Under the pieces are notes generated by a model that was not told the DNA's origin, ran no database searches, and worked only from the letters and a program-made list of their open reading frames with translations. 64,000 bases of DNA from an uncultured Corynebacterium sp. GTDB taxonomy: Bacteria > Actinomycetota > Actinomycetes > Mycobacteriales > Mycobacteriaceae. Each line of letters opens with the position of its first letter. The stretch's first letter is position 1. Shown piece after piece: positions 10,352 through 19,057 of the stretch. The position numbers were made by a program, and so were the translations under genes. The stretch is from positions 62,001 to 126,000 of the forward strand of contig NZ_CAMIGN010000003.1 of the NCBI RefSeq assembly GCF_946221935.1, read 5' to 3'.

Positions 10352-11434
10352 TTGGCGACCACCGACCCCGATAAGAAAAACCTGGACTCCTACGGTGTGG
10401 AGCGATCCCGCAAAGACGAGCCGGGGCCGCTGGACAAGTACCGCGAAAAGTGGCCATGGCTGGATCATGTGCTGCGAATGCAAGATCGCTATTCCGAGCA
10501 AGGCGGTAACCAGTACGCAGCTGGCATTACCTACTTCTCCGTGATGACGATCTTCCCGCTTATGATGCTGACCCTGGCAGTGCTGGCCATGATCCTGGCA
10601 GGTAATGAGAAGCTGCTGAATGAAGTCATGGACAAGGTCGCCAATATGGGCGACGGCAACATGGGCGAAGTTCTAAAGACAATCATTGAGCAGTCCATTG
10701 AACAGCGAAACTCGGTGTTCTCCATTGGTCTGCTGTTAGCGCTGTGGACCGGACTGGGGTGGATTGCGCACCTGCGTATGGGCGTATCCGAGATGTGGAA
10801 GGTACCAGGCCAGGCGGACAGCTTCCTCTCCGGCAAGATTAAGGACCTGATCGGTCTGATTGGTCTGCTGGTTTCCCTGATTCTTGCCTTCGCGGTAACC
10901 ACTATCGGTAATTCCGGCCTGACCTCTCAGCTGCTAGACACCGTGGGACTGGCAGACGTCCCTGGCATTCGCTACATCACCTTTGCTGTGGCCCTGGTAG
11001 TGGCGTTGATCGCCAACTTCTTAGTTTTCTTCTGGATGATCCTTTACTTGCCACGCACGAAGGTGCCGCGCAAGTCCGCGGTGAAGGCAGCAATCATCGG
11101 CGCGGTACTGTTTGAGATCTTCAAACAATTCGCCACCATGTTCTTCTCCAAAGCACTTTCCAACCCGGCGGGCGCGGCCTTCGGCCCGATCATCGGTCTG
11201 ATGGTGCTTATGTATTTCGTTTGGCGAATCCTGCTGTACTGCTCCGCATGGGCTGCCACCACGCCCGAGTCCCTGGCGAACCTGCGCCCCGAAGCACCCC
11301 CGGCAGCCGTTATTCGCGTGCGCCAGGAGGTGCGTACAGGAAGCACGGATGCGAACCGCGCTGGCCTTCTCGGCGTCGGCGCTGCCGCAGGTGTAGTAGC
11401 GGGTGGACTGGTTTCTAAGCTCTTCCGTCGCTAG
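10352..11434 (+). CDS. YihY/BrkB family inner-membrane protein
   Basis: A 360-aa protein with about six membrane helices and the family-typical region NQYAAGITYFSVMTIFPLMMLTLAVLAM after a hydrophilic N-terminus; GLGWIAHLRMGVSEMW and the late FGPIIGLMVLMYFVWRILLYCSAWAA are also characteristic. YihY/BrkB proteins were once called ribonuclease BN; their actual function is unsettled. The TTG start at 10352 is supported by AAGGAAGGG 9 nt upstream. The C-terminus ends in a Gly/Ala-rich segment and RR, which could be a further membrane-associated tail. Confidence 0.85.
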   Translation: MATTDPDKKNLDSYGVERSRKDEPGPLDKYREKWPWLDHVLRMQDRYSEQGGNQYAAGITYFSVMTIFPLMMLTLAVLAMILAGNEKLLNEVMDKVANMGDGNMGEVLKTIIEQSIEQRNSVFSIGLLLALWTGLGWIAHLRMGVSEMWKVPGQADSFLSGKIKDLIGLIGLLVSLILAFAVTTIGNSGLTSQLLDTVGLADVPGIRYITFAVALVVALIANFLVFFWMILYLPRTKVPRKSAVKAAIIGAVLFEIFKQFATMFFSKALSNPAGAAFGPIIGLMVLMYFVWRILLYCSAWAATTPESLANLRPEAPPAAVIRVRQEVRTGSTDANRAGLLGVGAAAGVVAGGLVSKLFRR

Positions 11435-11474
11435 TTAGCTCCAACCAGCAACTCTCCCGGGACGCGGATGCCGC

Positions 11475-11491
11475 TAGGATCGTTAGACATG
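11475..11491 (+). promoter_or_regulatory. Leaderless-type -10 element of add
   Basis: TAGGAT (11475-11480) stands 8 nt before the ATG at 11489. With transcription starting 6-8 nt after the hexamer, the mRNA would begin at or next to the start codon. No Shine-Dalgarno sequence precedes either candidate start, which favours a leaderless transcript. Confidence 0.55.
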
Positions 11492-12811
11492 ATCGACTCT
11501 GACATCATCGCGTCCCTTCCCAAGGTAGAACTCCACGACCACCTCGACGGCGGGGTGCGTCCCGCCACCCTGGTCGAGCTCGCCGAGAAAATCGGCTACG
11601 AACTGCCCACCACCGACCCCGCAGAGCTGGAGCAGTGGTTCTACGAGGCAGCGAACTCCGGCGACCTGCCCACGTACCTTACGACCTTCGACCACACCAC
11701 CGCCGTGATGCAGACCGCCGAGGGGCTGGTGCGCATCACTCGCGAGGCAGTTGAGGATCTGGCTGCCGATAACGTGTGCTACGCCGAACTGCGCTACGCC
11801 CCCGAACAGCACCAGGCCGATGGCCTTACCTTGCAACAGGTCGTTGAAGCCACCGTGCAAGGCGTTAAGGAAGGCGAGCGGATCGTAGCTGAAAAGGGCG
11901 GCCGCATTCACGTGCGTCTCATCCTGTGCGCTATGCGCCACGCCGATCGCTCCGAGGAAATCGCGCAGCTCACGGTCGATAACTACGGTGAGCACACTCC
12001 GGGTGAAGGCTATGTCGTCGGTTTCGACATTGCCGGCGCCGAGGATGGTTTCCCTCCGTCGAAGCATGCTGCCGCTTTTGAGTTGCTGCGCCAAAATCTT
12101 GTTCCTTTCACCATTCACGCTGGTGAGGCCGCAGGTGTGGATTCTCTTCGTGACGCCCTAGCGCAGGGTGCCCGACGTATCGGTCACGGCGTACGCGTGT
12201 ACGAAGACTTTAATGCCACCATGAGCGGTATTGAGCTGGGGCAGGTAGCCCGCTTTATGCGCGACCAGCGCATCGCCTTGGAGATCTGCCCGACCTCCAA
12301 CACACAGACGGGCATCTGCGACGATGTGGCGGAACATCCTTTCGGCCTGCTGTACGAGATGGGCTTCCTGTGCACCGTGAACACGGACAACCGCCTGGTC
12401 TCTGGAACCACGATGTCCCGCGAATTCGAGTTATTGGCCGAACACTGTGACCTGGAGCTGTGGCAGCTGTTGGAGCTGACCAGCAATGCGCTGCAGGTGG
12501 CCTACTGCGATGAAACTCTGCGCGAAGACCTGGAACGTAACGTGATTTACCCCGCCTACGCCGAGGTCGGCAATAGCCTGCCCGACGATGCTTTGGATGC
12601 CGAGGATGGCGAGTTGTCCAGCGGTATGCAGCGGCTGCACGGTCACGGTCAGCCACACGCTGCAGGTGCAGGGGCTGGGCAGCAGGACATTGAATTGTCG
12701 ATGGAGAACCTCAAGGCCGAGCTGGAAGAGCTGGGGCTTAGCTTGGACGATGACGAGGGTGAAGGTACCGACGATCCTGACGGTTCCGATGGCTCAGAAA
12801 CCCGCAGCTAG
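11489..12811 (+). CDS. add: Adenosine deaminase
   Basis: A 440-aa metallohydrolase that converts adenosine or deoxyadenosine to inosine in purine salvage. Zinc ligands and catalytic residues are visible: HDHLDGG (HxH), HAGEAAG (His, catalytic Glu), RIGHGVR (His) and NTDNRLVSGT (Asp). The catalytic core ends near residue 365; the remaining 75 residues are Glu/Asp-rich and low in complexity, unlike the standard enzyme. ATG 11489 is chosen over 11468 because of the -10-like TAGGAT. The sugar-type ABC operon follows on the same strand. Confidence 0.93.
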   Translation: MIDSDIIASLPKVELHDHLDGGVRPATLVELAEKIGYELPTTDPAELEQWFYEAANSGDLPTYLTTFDHTTAVMQTAEGLVRITREAVEDLAADNVCYAELRYAPEQHQADGLTLQQVVEATVQGVKEGERIVAEKGGRIHVRLILCAMRHADRSEEIAQLTVDNYGEHTPGEGYVVGFDIAGAEDGFPPSKHAAAFELLRQNLVPFTIHAGEAAGVDSLRDALAQGARRIGHGVRVYEDFNATMSGIELGQVARFMRDQRIALEICPTSNTQTGICDDVAEHPFGLLYEMGFLCTVNTDNRLVSGTTMSREFELLAEHCDLELWQLLELTSNALQVAYCDETLREDLERNVIYPAYAEVGNSLPDDALDAEDGELSSGMQRLHGHGQPHAAGAGAGQQDIELSMENLKAELEELGLSLDDDEGEGTDDPDGSDGSETRS

Positions 12812-12874
12812 AAGCCTCTGAATGCTTTAAGTTATCTCGCCAGCAGTTGGGCTTTGCCCTTGTGACCTGGCAAG

Positions 12875-13900
12875 ATGCTCTGCATGGCGAATTCTCGGGG
12901 AAAGTTGTTCAACCTCCGCCGCACTGCGGCATTGCTGCTCACGATCTGCACTGGCCTGGCTTTGACCGCATGCTCGGAAACCGGTGGCCGTCCGCGGGGA
13001 GGATCCTCAGGCGATGGTGGCGGGGGAGTGGATACTCCACGCTACACCGTGGCGATGGTAAGCCACGGCGCACCGGGCGATACCTTCTGGGATCTTGTCC
13101 GTGCCGGCGCCGAGGATGCCGCCAAGAAGAACAACCTTGAGCTGCGTTATAGCTCATCCCCGCAGGCGCCGGATCAGGCAAACCTGGTACAGAACGCCAT
13201 CGATTCCCATGTCGATGGTCTGGCTTTGACCATGCCCACCCCGGAAGCATTGGGGCCGGTGGCTAAGCGCGCATCGCAAGCCGACATCCCCGTGGTCGGT
13301 CTGAACTCAGGCATGGAGCATTACAAGAAATACAACCTCAGCGCCTTTTTTGGTCAGGACGAGTCCGTCGCTGGTGAACGCGCCGGTCAGCGCTTGGCTA
13401 AGGACGGCGCCAAGAAGGTGCTGTGCGTGATCCACGAACAGGGTAACCCCAGCCAGGAATCCCGTTGCGCAGGCATCAAGAAGGGGCTGAACGGTGGCTC
13501 CGTTGAGAACCTCTATGTCAATGGCATGGACCTCACCAGTGTGCAGTCCACGGTGCAGGCCAAGCTGGCACAGCAGAAGGACATCGACTGGGTCATGGGG
13601 CTTGTCGCGCCCGTCGCATTGACTGCGGTGCAGGCCAAAGAACAGGCCGGCTCGGATGCGAAGATTTCCACCTTTGATACGAATGCGGAGCTCGTCGCCG
13701 CTATCAAGAAGGGCACCGTTCAGTGGGCTGTTGATCAGCAGCCCTATCTACAGGGCTATATGGCCATCGACGCGCTCTGGTTGGCTAAGCGCAATGGTTC
13801 GACCGTGGGCGGCGGGCAGCCAGTACTCACCGGGCCGTCGTTCGTGGATAAGTCGAACGTAGATACGATCGCGGATGCCGCCAAGGAAGGCCTACGATGA
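12875..13900 (+). CDS. Sugar-type ABC transporter substrate-binding lipoprotein
   Basis: A 341-aa periplasmic-binding-protein type I (RbsB-like, CUT2) lipoprotein. The signal peptide has a basic start, a hydrophobic core and the lipobox LTAC with Cys33; the mature part starts Ser/Gly-rich. PRYTVAMVSHGAPGDTFWDLVRAGAEDAAKKNNLELRY and VDGLALTMPTPEAL are typical of this fold. An alternative ATG at 12884 (MANSRGK) is equally plausible. It overlaps the permease gene by 4 nt. The ligand is unknown; a pentose, inositol or nucleoside-like compound would fit the family. Confidence 0.88.
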   Translation: MLCMANSRGKLFNLRRTAALLLTICTGLALTACSETGGRPRGGSSGDGGGGVDTPRYTVAMVSHGAPGDTFWDLVRAGAEDAAKKNNLELRYSSSPQAPDQANLVQNAIDSHVDGLALTMPTPEALGPVAKRASQADIPVVGLNSGMEHYKKYNLSAFFGQDESVAGERAGQRLAKDGAKKVLCVIHEQGNPSQESRCAGIKKGLNGGSVENLYVNGMDLTSVQSTVQAKLAQQKDIDWVMGLVAPVALTAVQAKEQAGSDAKISTFDTNAELVAAIKKGTVQWAVDQQPYLQGYMAIDALWLAKRNGSTVGGGQPVLTGPSFVDKSNVDTIADAAKEGLR

Positions 13901-14892
13901 AGGCTGTGAAACTGCTCAAGCGCCCCGAGTTCACCTCCGTGCTAGGCGCGGTGTTGATCTTCGCGCTGTTCATGTTCGTAGCCCCGTCTTTTCGCTCTTT
14001 AGACGCTCTTTCGACGGTGCTCTACTCCAGCTCCACCATGGGTATTATCGCCCTGGCTGTCGGACTGCTGATGATCGGCGACGAGTTCGACCTCTCCTCT
14101 GGTGTGGCCGTGACCACTGCCGCCCTGGCCGCCACAATGCTGAACTACAATTTCTGGCTAAACTCCTGGGTCGGCGTGTTCCTGTCGCTCCTGATCGCCT
14201 TGGCTATCGGCGCGTTTAACGGGTTTATGGTGATGCGCACTGGCATTCCCTCATTCCTTATTACTCTCGCCGCATTCTTGATGCTGCAGGGCATCAACCT
14301 TGCGGTGACGAAAATGGTCACCGGCCAGGTCGCCACACCGTCGATCGCCGATATGGAGGGCTTCGACTCCGCCAAAGCAGTTTTTGCCTCCTCGGTGGAT
14401 ATCCATGGCGTGGAAATTAAAACCATTGTTTTCTGGTGGCTGTTCTTTGTTGCACTGGCCAGCGTGCTGTTGTTCAAGACGCGCTTCGGTAACTGGATCT
14501 TCGCCGTCGGCGGTGATGCCGAGGCTGCCCGTGCCACCGGAGTTCCCGTCCGTCGCGTGAAGGTCATCCTTTTCATGTTCGTTGCCTTCGCCGCTTGGTT
14601 CGTGGGTATGCACAACCTGTTTGCTTTCGACTCCATTCAGGCCGGACAGGGTGTGGGCAACGAGTTCCTCTACATCATCGCCGCGGTTATCGGCGGCTGT
14701 GCGCTCACAGGCGGGCGCGGCACTGCCATCGGTACTGCTATTGGTGCACTGATCTTCGGTATGACGAACCAAGGCATTGTTTATGCAGGCTGGACACCAG
14801 ATTGGTTCAAATTCTTCCTCGGCGCGATGCTCCTGTTCGCAGTGCTCACCAATAACTCTGTCGCCAAGTTCACTTCTGGGGGTCGTAGCTAA
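13897..14892 (+). CDS. CUT2-family ABC transporter permease (RbsC-like)
   Basis: A 331-aa multi-spanning permease. The first third has the family pattern: GIIALAVGLLMIGDEFDLSSGVAVTTAALAATMLN, followed by GAFNGFMVMRTGIPSFLITLAAFLMLQGINL; the EAARATGVPVRRVK loop contacts the ATPase and FLYIIAAVIGGCALTGGRGTAIGTAIGALIFG is a signature of RbsC-type permeases. The start overlaps the binding-protein stop (ATGA) and the ATPase gene follows with no gap, so the three genes are translationally coupled. Confidence 0.92.
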   Translation: MKAVKLLKRPEFTSVLGAVLIFALFMFVAPSFRSLDALSTVLYSSSTMGIIALAVGLLMIGDEFDLSSGVAVTTAALAATMLNYNFWLNSWVGVFLSLLIALAIGAFNGFMVMRTGIPSFLITLAAFLMLQGINLAVTKMVTGQVATPSIADMEGFDSAKAVFASSVDIHGVEIKTIVFWWLFFVALASVLLFKTRFGNWIFAVGGDAEAARATGVPVRRVKVILFMFVAFAAWFVGMHNLFAFDSIQAGQGVGNEFLYIIAAVIGGCALTGGRGTAIGTAIGALIFGMTNQGIVYAGWTPDWFKFFLGAMLLFAVLTNNSVAKFTSGGRS

Positions 14893-15672
14893 ATGTCTTC
14901 TTCTATTGACGCCACCCCAGTCATCAGCCTCCGCGATATCACCAAGGACTATGGTGATGTCCACGTGCTGAAGGGCATCAACCTGGATATTTACCCAGGC
15001 AAGGTGACCTGCATCCTGGGTGACAACGGCGCAGGCAAGTCCACACTGATCAAGATTCTGGCTGGCCGTCACAAGCACACCAGTGGCGAGTTACTGGTCG
15101 ATGGGGAGGAGGTTCAGTTCTCTGGCCCGAAGGACGCACTGGAAAAGGGCATTGCCACCGTTTACCAGGATCTAGCGGTCGTGGGGCAGATGTCCGTGTG
15201 GCGGAACTTCTTCTTGGGCCAGGAGCTCACCGGTCGCTTCGGTATGCTCCGCGCTGATGAAATGCGTCGCATCACTGCCGAAGAGTTGGAGAAAATGGGC
15301 GTGCACCTGGATGATGTCGAGGTGCCCATCGCCAACCTCTCCGGTGGTCAGCGCCAGGTCGTGGCGATTGCACGGGCTGTGTATTTCGGCGCGCGAGTGA
15401 TCATTCTCGACGAACCCACCGCAGCGCTGGGCGTCAAACAATCCGGCATGGTACTGCGCTTCGTTAAGGCCGCGGCGGAACGTGGGGTGGGAGTGGTGCT
15501 GATCACGCACAATCCTCACCATGCATATCTCGTCGGTAGCCACTTTGTGCTGCTGAATATGGGCGAGCAGTCCCTGGACGCGGATTACTCTGAGGTCACG
15601 TTGGAACAGTTGACGTTGGAGATGGCCGGTGGTGGCGAGCTGGATTCCCTAAATCACGAGCTCCGGCGCTAA
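14893..15672 (+). CDS. CUT2-family ABC transporter ATP-binding protein
   Basis: A 259-aa single-domain ATPase (FrcA-like; most CUT2 ATPases such as RbsA are fused tandem domains of about 500 aa). Walker A GDNGAGKSTLIK, signature LSGGQRQ, Walker B VIILDEPTAALG and the switch His in LITHNPHH are all present. It begins immediately after the permease stop and ends the operon. The transporter therefore has binding protein, permease and ATPase, but no kinase or catabolic gene sits beside it to reveal the sugar. Confidence 0.93.
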   Translation: MSSSIDATPVISLRDITKDYGDVHVLKGINLDIYPGKVTCILGDNGAGKSTLIKILAGRHKHTSGELLVDGEEVQFSGPKDALEKGIATVYQDLAVVGQMSVWRNFFLGQELTGRFGMLRADEMRRITAEELEKMGVHLDDVEVPIANLSGGQRQVVAIARAVYFGARVIILDEPTAALGVKQSGMVLRFVKAAAERGVGVVLITHNPHHAYLVGSHFVLLNMGEQSLDADYSEVTLEQLTLEMAGGGELDSLNHELRR

Positions 15673-15758
15673 GTGGGTTGGGGTGTTAATCTACGGCGTA
15701 GGTAACGATCGTTTGGCCTATTAGAGGCAAGACGCCCGAGTAAGCAAATGGTTTTCTG

Positions 15759-16430
15759 ATGAACAACGAGAACTGGAACAATTGGAATAATTACCATCCG
15801 CCGGCACCAGAACCACAGCGTGCGAAGGAAACCTCGCCATGGGTTTATGCCAGTGTCGCAATTGCCGTGATTGCGCTCTTAGTCGGCGGTAGTGTGGCCG
15901 CCTTTGCCATCTTGGGCGACAGAAACGACGATGGTGACAGTGAAGCGCCCGCCGTGGCCAGTGAGTCCTCTGCCTCTGCTCCGAGTGGGGCTTCAGAAAC
16001 AAATGGAGAATCCACCGCTCCCCCGAAGAAGCCGACGCCCGATGCTCCCGAGGATGAAACGGAGAGCCAGGAAAGTAACCGCAGTACTGGCAGCGCCCAG
16101 TACTCCTTGAGTCGACATGGATGGGAAGGGAGCTCCGCCCACTGCAACTCAGATGACGAATGGCTCTACGCAGCATACGGAGACGGTGACTATGTGGTTG
16201 TCTGCAAGGTCGGACAGAAAGGCGATTACTACTACCGCGGTGATGTCGGTGGGTATGAGCTAGAGAAGGATGTCGATATGGCTTACGCCGATCCAGGTCG
16301 GGGGAGCTATCGCGTCCCAGTTGGTGGGGGAACGAGAATCGAGATCAACCAGAAGAGCTTGAAAGTTTTCGAGCATGGCGAGGTGGCCAGCAACGTTCAG
16401 TTTGACGAGTACTTCGTAGAGAACCCCTAA
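15759..16430 (+). CDS. Single-pass membrane protein of unknown function
   Basis: A 223-aa protein with an Asn/Trp-rich start (MNNENWNNWNNYHPP), one membrane helix near residues 29-52, a 60-residue Ser/Pro/Glu-rich linker, and a C-terminal domain of about 100 residues containing two Cys (SSAHCNSDDEWLYAAYGDGDYVVVCK) that could form a disulfide. The layout suggests an N-in protein with an exported, tethered domain. I do not recognise the domain. No obvious operon partner; the next gene codes another Asn/Gln/Pro-rich membrane protein 116 bp later. Confidence 0.7.
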   Translation: MNNENWNNWNNYHPPAPEPQRAKETSPWVYASVAIAVIALLVGGSVAAFAILGDRNDDGDSEAPAVASESSASAPSGASETNGESTAPPKKPTPDAPEDETESQESNRSTGSAQYSLSRHGWEGSSAHCNSDDEWLYAAYGDGDYVVVCKVGQKGDYYYRGDVGGYELEKDVDMAYADPGRGSYRVPVGGGTRIEINQKSLKVFEHGEVASNVQFDEYFVENP

Positions 16431-16546
16431 ACGTCCCATTCTGTAGGGAGGATTCCCCAATTGGGGTCGCCGGAAGGGGAGCCGAATGTAATAATTAGTC
16501 GGCTAGTAAACCACGATTTTTCGCAGAAAGATTGAGAGCATCCTTT

Positions 16547-17479
16547 ATGAGTAACCCGAACCCTTACGGTCAGCCGGGGCAGAATTTTGGTGGCCCGAGC
16601 CAACCGAATCAACCTAACCAGGCATTCCCAGCGCAGCAGCCGAACCAAATACAGCAGCCACAACAGCCGCAGCAGTTCGGCCCGCAGAACCAGTTCAATC
16701 CGCAGGGGCCGAAGGGGCAGTCTCTGCAGTGGAACCAGATGGGTGCGATTGCCGCCGGAGTCTCTGCTCTATTGGTGCTGATCGTCAGCTTCTTTCCATG
16801 GGTCGGCCTAACAGCCAAGGCGGATGGAGATAAGGTAACGCTGGGGGTTAACGGTTGGGGTCAAATCTCCACAAGCGGCGCGATATCCACGGAAGATATC
16901 CCCAGTGATTTCGGCAACGGAGGCCTCGGTGCCCTGTTTATGATTCTCGTTTTGGGGTTGCTGATTGGCGCGGCGGTTATGTTGTGGTTGAAGGCTCAGC
17001 CTCGCATTGCTGTTTTCATGGCGATCGGTTCCGGAGCGCTTTTGCTGATCTGGGGCATCGTGACATTCGTCCAGTTCAACGGTCCATTCAAGGACCTAAA
17101 AGACGACCTTGCTGAGATGCAGAAATCGGCTGCAGAGTATGGGGTAGCTCTTGGTACCAAGGCAAGCCTCGATGGTGGCCCTAAGTTCTGGTTGTTTGTC
17201 GCAATTCTCCTTGCTTTGGCGATCATCACCCTCGGCGTGATTGCGATCGTCAAGTACGGCCACCTTCTGCAGGGGCCGGGTAACAACAATCCGAACCAGT
17301 TCGGTCAGCCGCAGGGTCAGCCGCAGAATCAGCAGGGCCAGCCGGGCAACCAGTTCGGTCAGCCGCAGGGTCAGCCACAGAATCAGCCGGGTAACCAGTT
17401 TGGCCAACCGCAGGGTCAGCCACAGAATCAGCCGGGCCAGCCGGGGAACCAGAACCCCTTTAACCAGCCAGGGCAGTAG
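16547..17479 (+). CDS. Membrane protein with Gln/Pro/Asn-rich repeat ends
   Basis: A 310-aa protein. Residues 1-60 are rich in Pro, Gln and Asn; four membrane helices follow (around GAIAAGVSALLVLIVSFFPWVG, LFMILVLGLLIGAAVMLWL, IAVFMAIGSGALLLIWGIV and FWLFVAILLALAIITLGVIAIV); the C-terminus consists of NQFGQPQGQPQNQ repeats. The ATG at 16547 is preferred to the TTG at 16532. The middle resembles small four-helix envelope proteins of actinobacteria, but I cannot assign a family. It is followed by a strong terminator. Confidence 0.75.
   Translation: MSNPNPYGQPGQNFGGPSQPNQPNQAFPAQQPNQIQQPQQPQQFGPQNQFNPQGPKGQSLQWNQMGAIAAGVSALLVLIVSFFPWVGLTAKADGDKVTLGVNGWGQISTSGAISTEDIPSDFGNGGLGALFMILVLGLLIGAAVMLWLKAQPRIAVFMAIGSGALLLIWGIVTFVQFNGPFKDLKDDLAEMQKSAAEYGVALGTKASLDGGPKFWLFVAILLALAIITLGVIAIVKYGHLLQGPGNNNPNQFGQPQGQPQNQQGQPGNQFGQPQGQPQNQPGNQFGQPQGQPQNQPGQPGNQNPFNQPGQ
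17294..17446 (+). repeat. In-frame tandem repeat in membrane-protein gene
   Basis: Three consecutive units of 54, 45 and 54 bp encode NQFGQPQGQPQNQ followed by QGQPG, PG or PGQPG. The units are nearly identical at DNA level, so copy number may vary between strains by slippage or recombination. Confidence 0.8.
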
Positions 17480-17494
17480 CTAACCCTGGGCATT

Positions 17495-17535
17495 AAAAAA
17501 GAGCTCACCAGTACATACTGGTAGAGCTCTTTTTG
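17495..17535. terminator. Strong bidirectional terminator
   Basis: A-rich flank, then GAGCTC-ACCAGTA pairing with TACTGGTAGAGCTC (one bulged base, 3-nt loop), then TTTTTGTTG. With A's before and T's after the stem it can stop transcription from both directions, that is from the repeat-protein gene and from the convergent gene ending at 17555. Confidence 0.9.
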
Positions 17536-17554
17536 TTGTTTGGCGATATTCCGG

Positions 17555-18817
17555 CTAGAAGCGCGTAAAGCGCTTGGTCAGGTCTTCTTCCAGTGCCTTC
17601 CAGCCCTTGGCCTCCTCGTCAAAGGGGGCGGAGGGCTGCGAATCGGACGGGGAGCCGAGCATGTAAGCCAAGTAGTTCTGCAGCTTGGGGTAGCTCAGCA
17701 GAACCTTGTTCACGCTGTCATCACCTGCCCAGTCAGCGGCGTCTGCCAGCAGCTCGTAGGCGCGACCCAACTGGTCGGTATCCACCGCGTCGATGGATTC
17801 CGCGATGTCATCGTGCAGGCCGGCGAAGGAGTACTGGTTCGAGTCGTGCACCGTGACTTCCAGTTCACCAGCATTGGCGGCGCTGACAATATCGCCCCAC
17901 GTCTCCAGCTCTTCGAGGTCGTGATCGTGGGCGTCGATAAGCCACCGCACCAAAGCGCGAGAGTTCGGGAAGGTATTGATCTCTCCGTGACGACCTAGGA
18001 AGCGCGGCTTGTCACCGACGTAACAACGCAAAGTGTAGACGTACTGGCCACCCAGGCTGATCCGGATCGGATCAATGCCGGCGTCCGCCCAAATGGTCTT
18101 GTCGTAAGGGTCGGCATCGGCGCTGTCTTCCTTCTTGGCTGCGGCAGCTGCCTCCGCTTCCTTTTCCTGCAGACGCTTCTCGCGGGCCTCCTGTGCCTCG
18201 TCAATCCGCTTCTGCGCGTCTTCGACCTTGGCCTCGTCGACCTCGGGCTCGGTCAGGTGCTCCTCAACGTCGTTGAGCATGCCCTTCCAGCGATCTAGCA
18301 CGGTACGTCCGACGCCCGACCACTCTTCCAGGCCGTTCTGCGACTGGTAGTGGTCCGGGCCACGGCGCACATTGTCCAGGATGGAATAAGAGTGGAACCA
18401 ATTGTTCACGCTCTTTAGCCCCAGGACGTTACCCATGGAGCGTAGAAGGTCGAAGCCTCGGGATACAGCGGAGGTGGACTCATAACCCGGACGGAGGGAC
18501 AGTTTCCGAGGAATCTCGATTAGGCTGATCTTGCCGGTACGCGTGGGCACCACATTCGTCACCAAGTCGGTTTTAAACTTCGCCCACTTGGGGTGTTCGG
18601 CCAGCTCATTACGGCCACCGCCTTCCAGGAAAGCCAGCAGCTTGGCGGGGGAATCAAAGACGAAAAGATCGTCATCGTCACCTAGGAACCCCTGCCAGCG
18701 TTCGCCCTTGACCAGCCAATTGGGTGCCCACAGGGTGTACCAAGTACCGCTAGTGATCTCTAACTCGACGGCGACGATGCCGTTACCGAATGTCCTCAAG
18801 CCATTATCTGCTGCCAT
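17555..18817 (-). CDS. Conserved corynebacterial protein of unknown function
   Basis: A 420-aa soluble protein. Two globular parts flank a charged coiled coil: residues 1-180 (with GTWYTLWAPNWLVKGERWQGFLGDDDDLFVFDSPAKLLAFL), a Lys/Glu/Ala-rich helix around 190-235 (DEAKVEDAQKRIDEAQEAREKRLQEKEAEAAAAAKK), and a C-terminal part whose VYTLRCYVGDKPRFLGRHGEINTFPNSRALVRWLID echoes the first domain, so the protein may contain a duplicated domain. No catalytic motif is evident. ATG 18817 has TAGAAT 8 nt upstream, a leaderless-type promoter. Confidence 0.8.
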   Translation of the reverse strand: MAADNGLRTFGNGIVAVELEITSGTWYTLWAPNWLVKGERWQGFLGDDDDLFVFDSPAKLLAFLEGGGRNELAEHPKWAKFKTDLVTNVVPTRTGKISLIEIPRKLSLRPGYESTSAVSRGFDLLRSMGNVLGLKSVNNWFHSYSILDNVRRGPDHYQSQNGLEEWSGVGRTVLDRWKGMLNDVEEHLTEPEVDEAKVEDAQKRIDEAQEAREKRLQEKEAEAAAAAKKEDSADADPYDKTIWADAGIDPIRISLGGQYVYTLRCYVGDKPRFLGRHGEINTFPNSRALVRWLIDAHDHDLEELETWGDIVSAANAGELEVTVHDSNQYSFAGLHDDIAESIDAVDTDQLGRAYELLADAADWAGDDSVNKVLLSYPKLQNYLAYMLGSPSDSQPSAPFDEEAKGWKALEEDLTKRFTRF

Positions 18818-18831
18818 GGAAAGGCATTCTA
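18815..18831 (-). promoter_or_regulatory. Leaderless-type -10 element
   Basis: Minus-strand TAGAAT (18831-18826) precedes the ATG at 18817 by 8 nt. The stretch between contains no separate ribosome-binding site with normal spacing. Confidence 0.5.
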
Positions 18832-18856
18832 CTAGGTTGGCATGCCGGAGTTGGTG

Positions 18857-19027
18857 TTAGTCCTGTGACTGATCTGGGCGCCGTGTGCGTAGCTCCGCAG
18901 TGAGCACCGCTGGTACCGTCTCGGGCATTTCGCCTAAGAATTGAGCTGCCAGATACTCCCGTGGAGGGGGAGTGCTGACGATGCGTGCCAGACCACTGCT
19001 GTGTGAACGTCCGTTGATAAGTGCCAT
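18857..19027 (-). CDS. Small 56-aa protein downstream of NlpC/P60 gene
   Basis: An ATG at 19027 with a perfect AAGGAG 7 nt upstream opens a 56-codon frame: MALINGRSHSSGLARIVSTP at the start and LRTRRPDQSQD at the end. It begins 30 nt after the NlpC/P60 stop on the same strand, so it is probably the third gene of that operon. No signal peptide or membrane segment. The middle (PPPREYLAAQFLGEMPETVPAVLTAEL) could form an amphipathic helix. Function unknown; the ribosome-binding site is the main evidence that it is translated. Confidence 0.65.
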   Translation of the reverse strand: MALINGRSHSSGLARIVSTPPPREYLAAQFLGEMPETVPAVLTAELRTRRPDQSQD

Positions 19028-19057
19028 GTCCTACTCCTTTTGATTCCAGCCTGTAGC

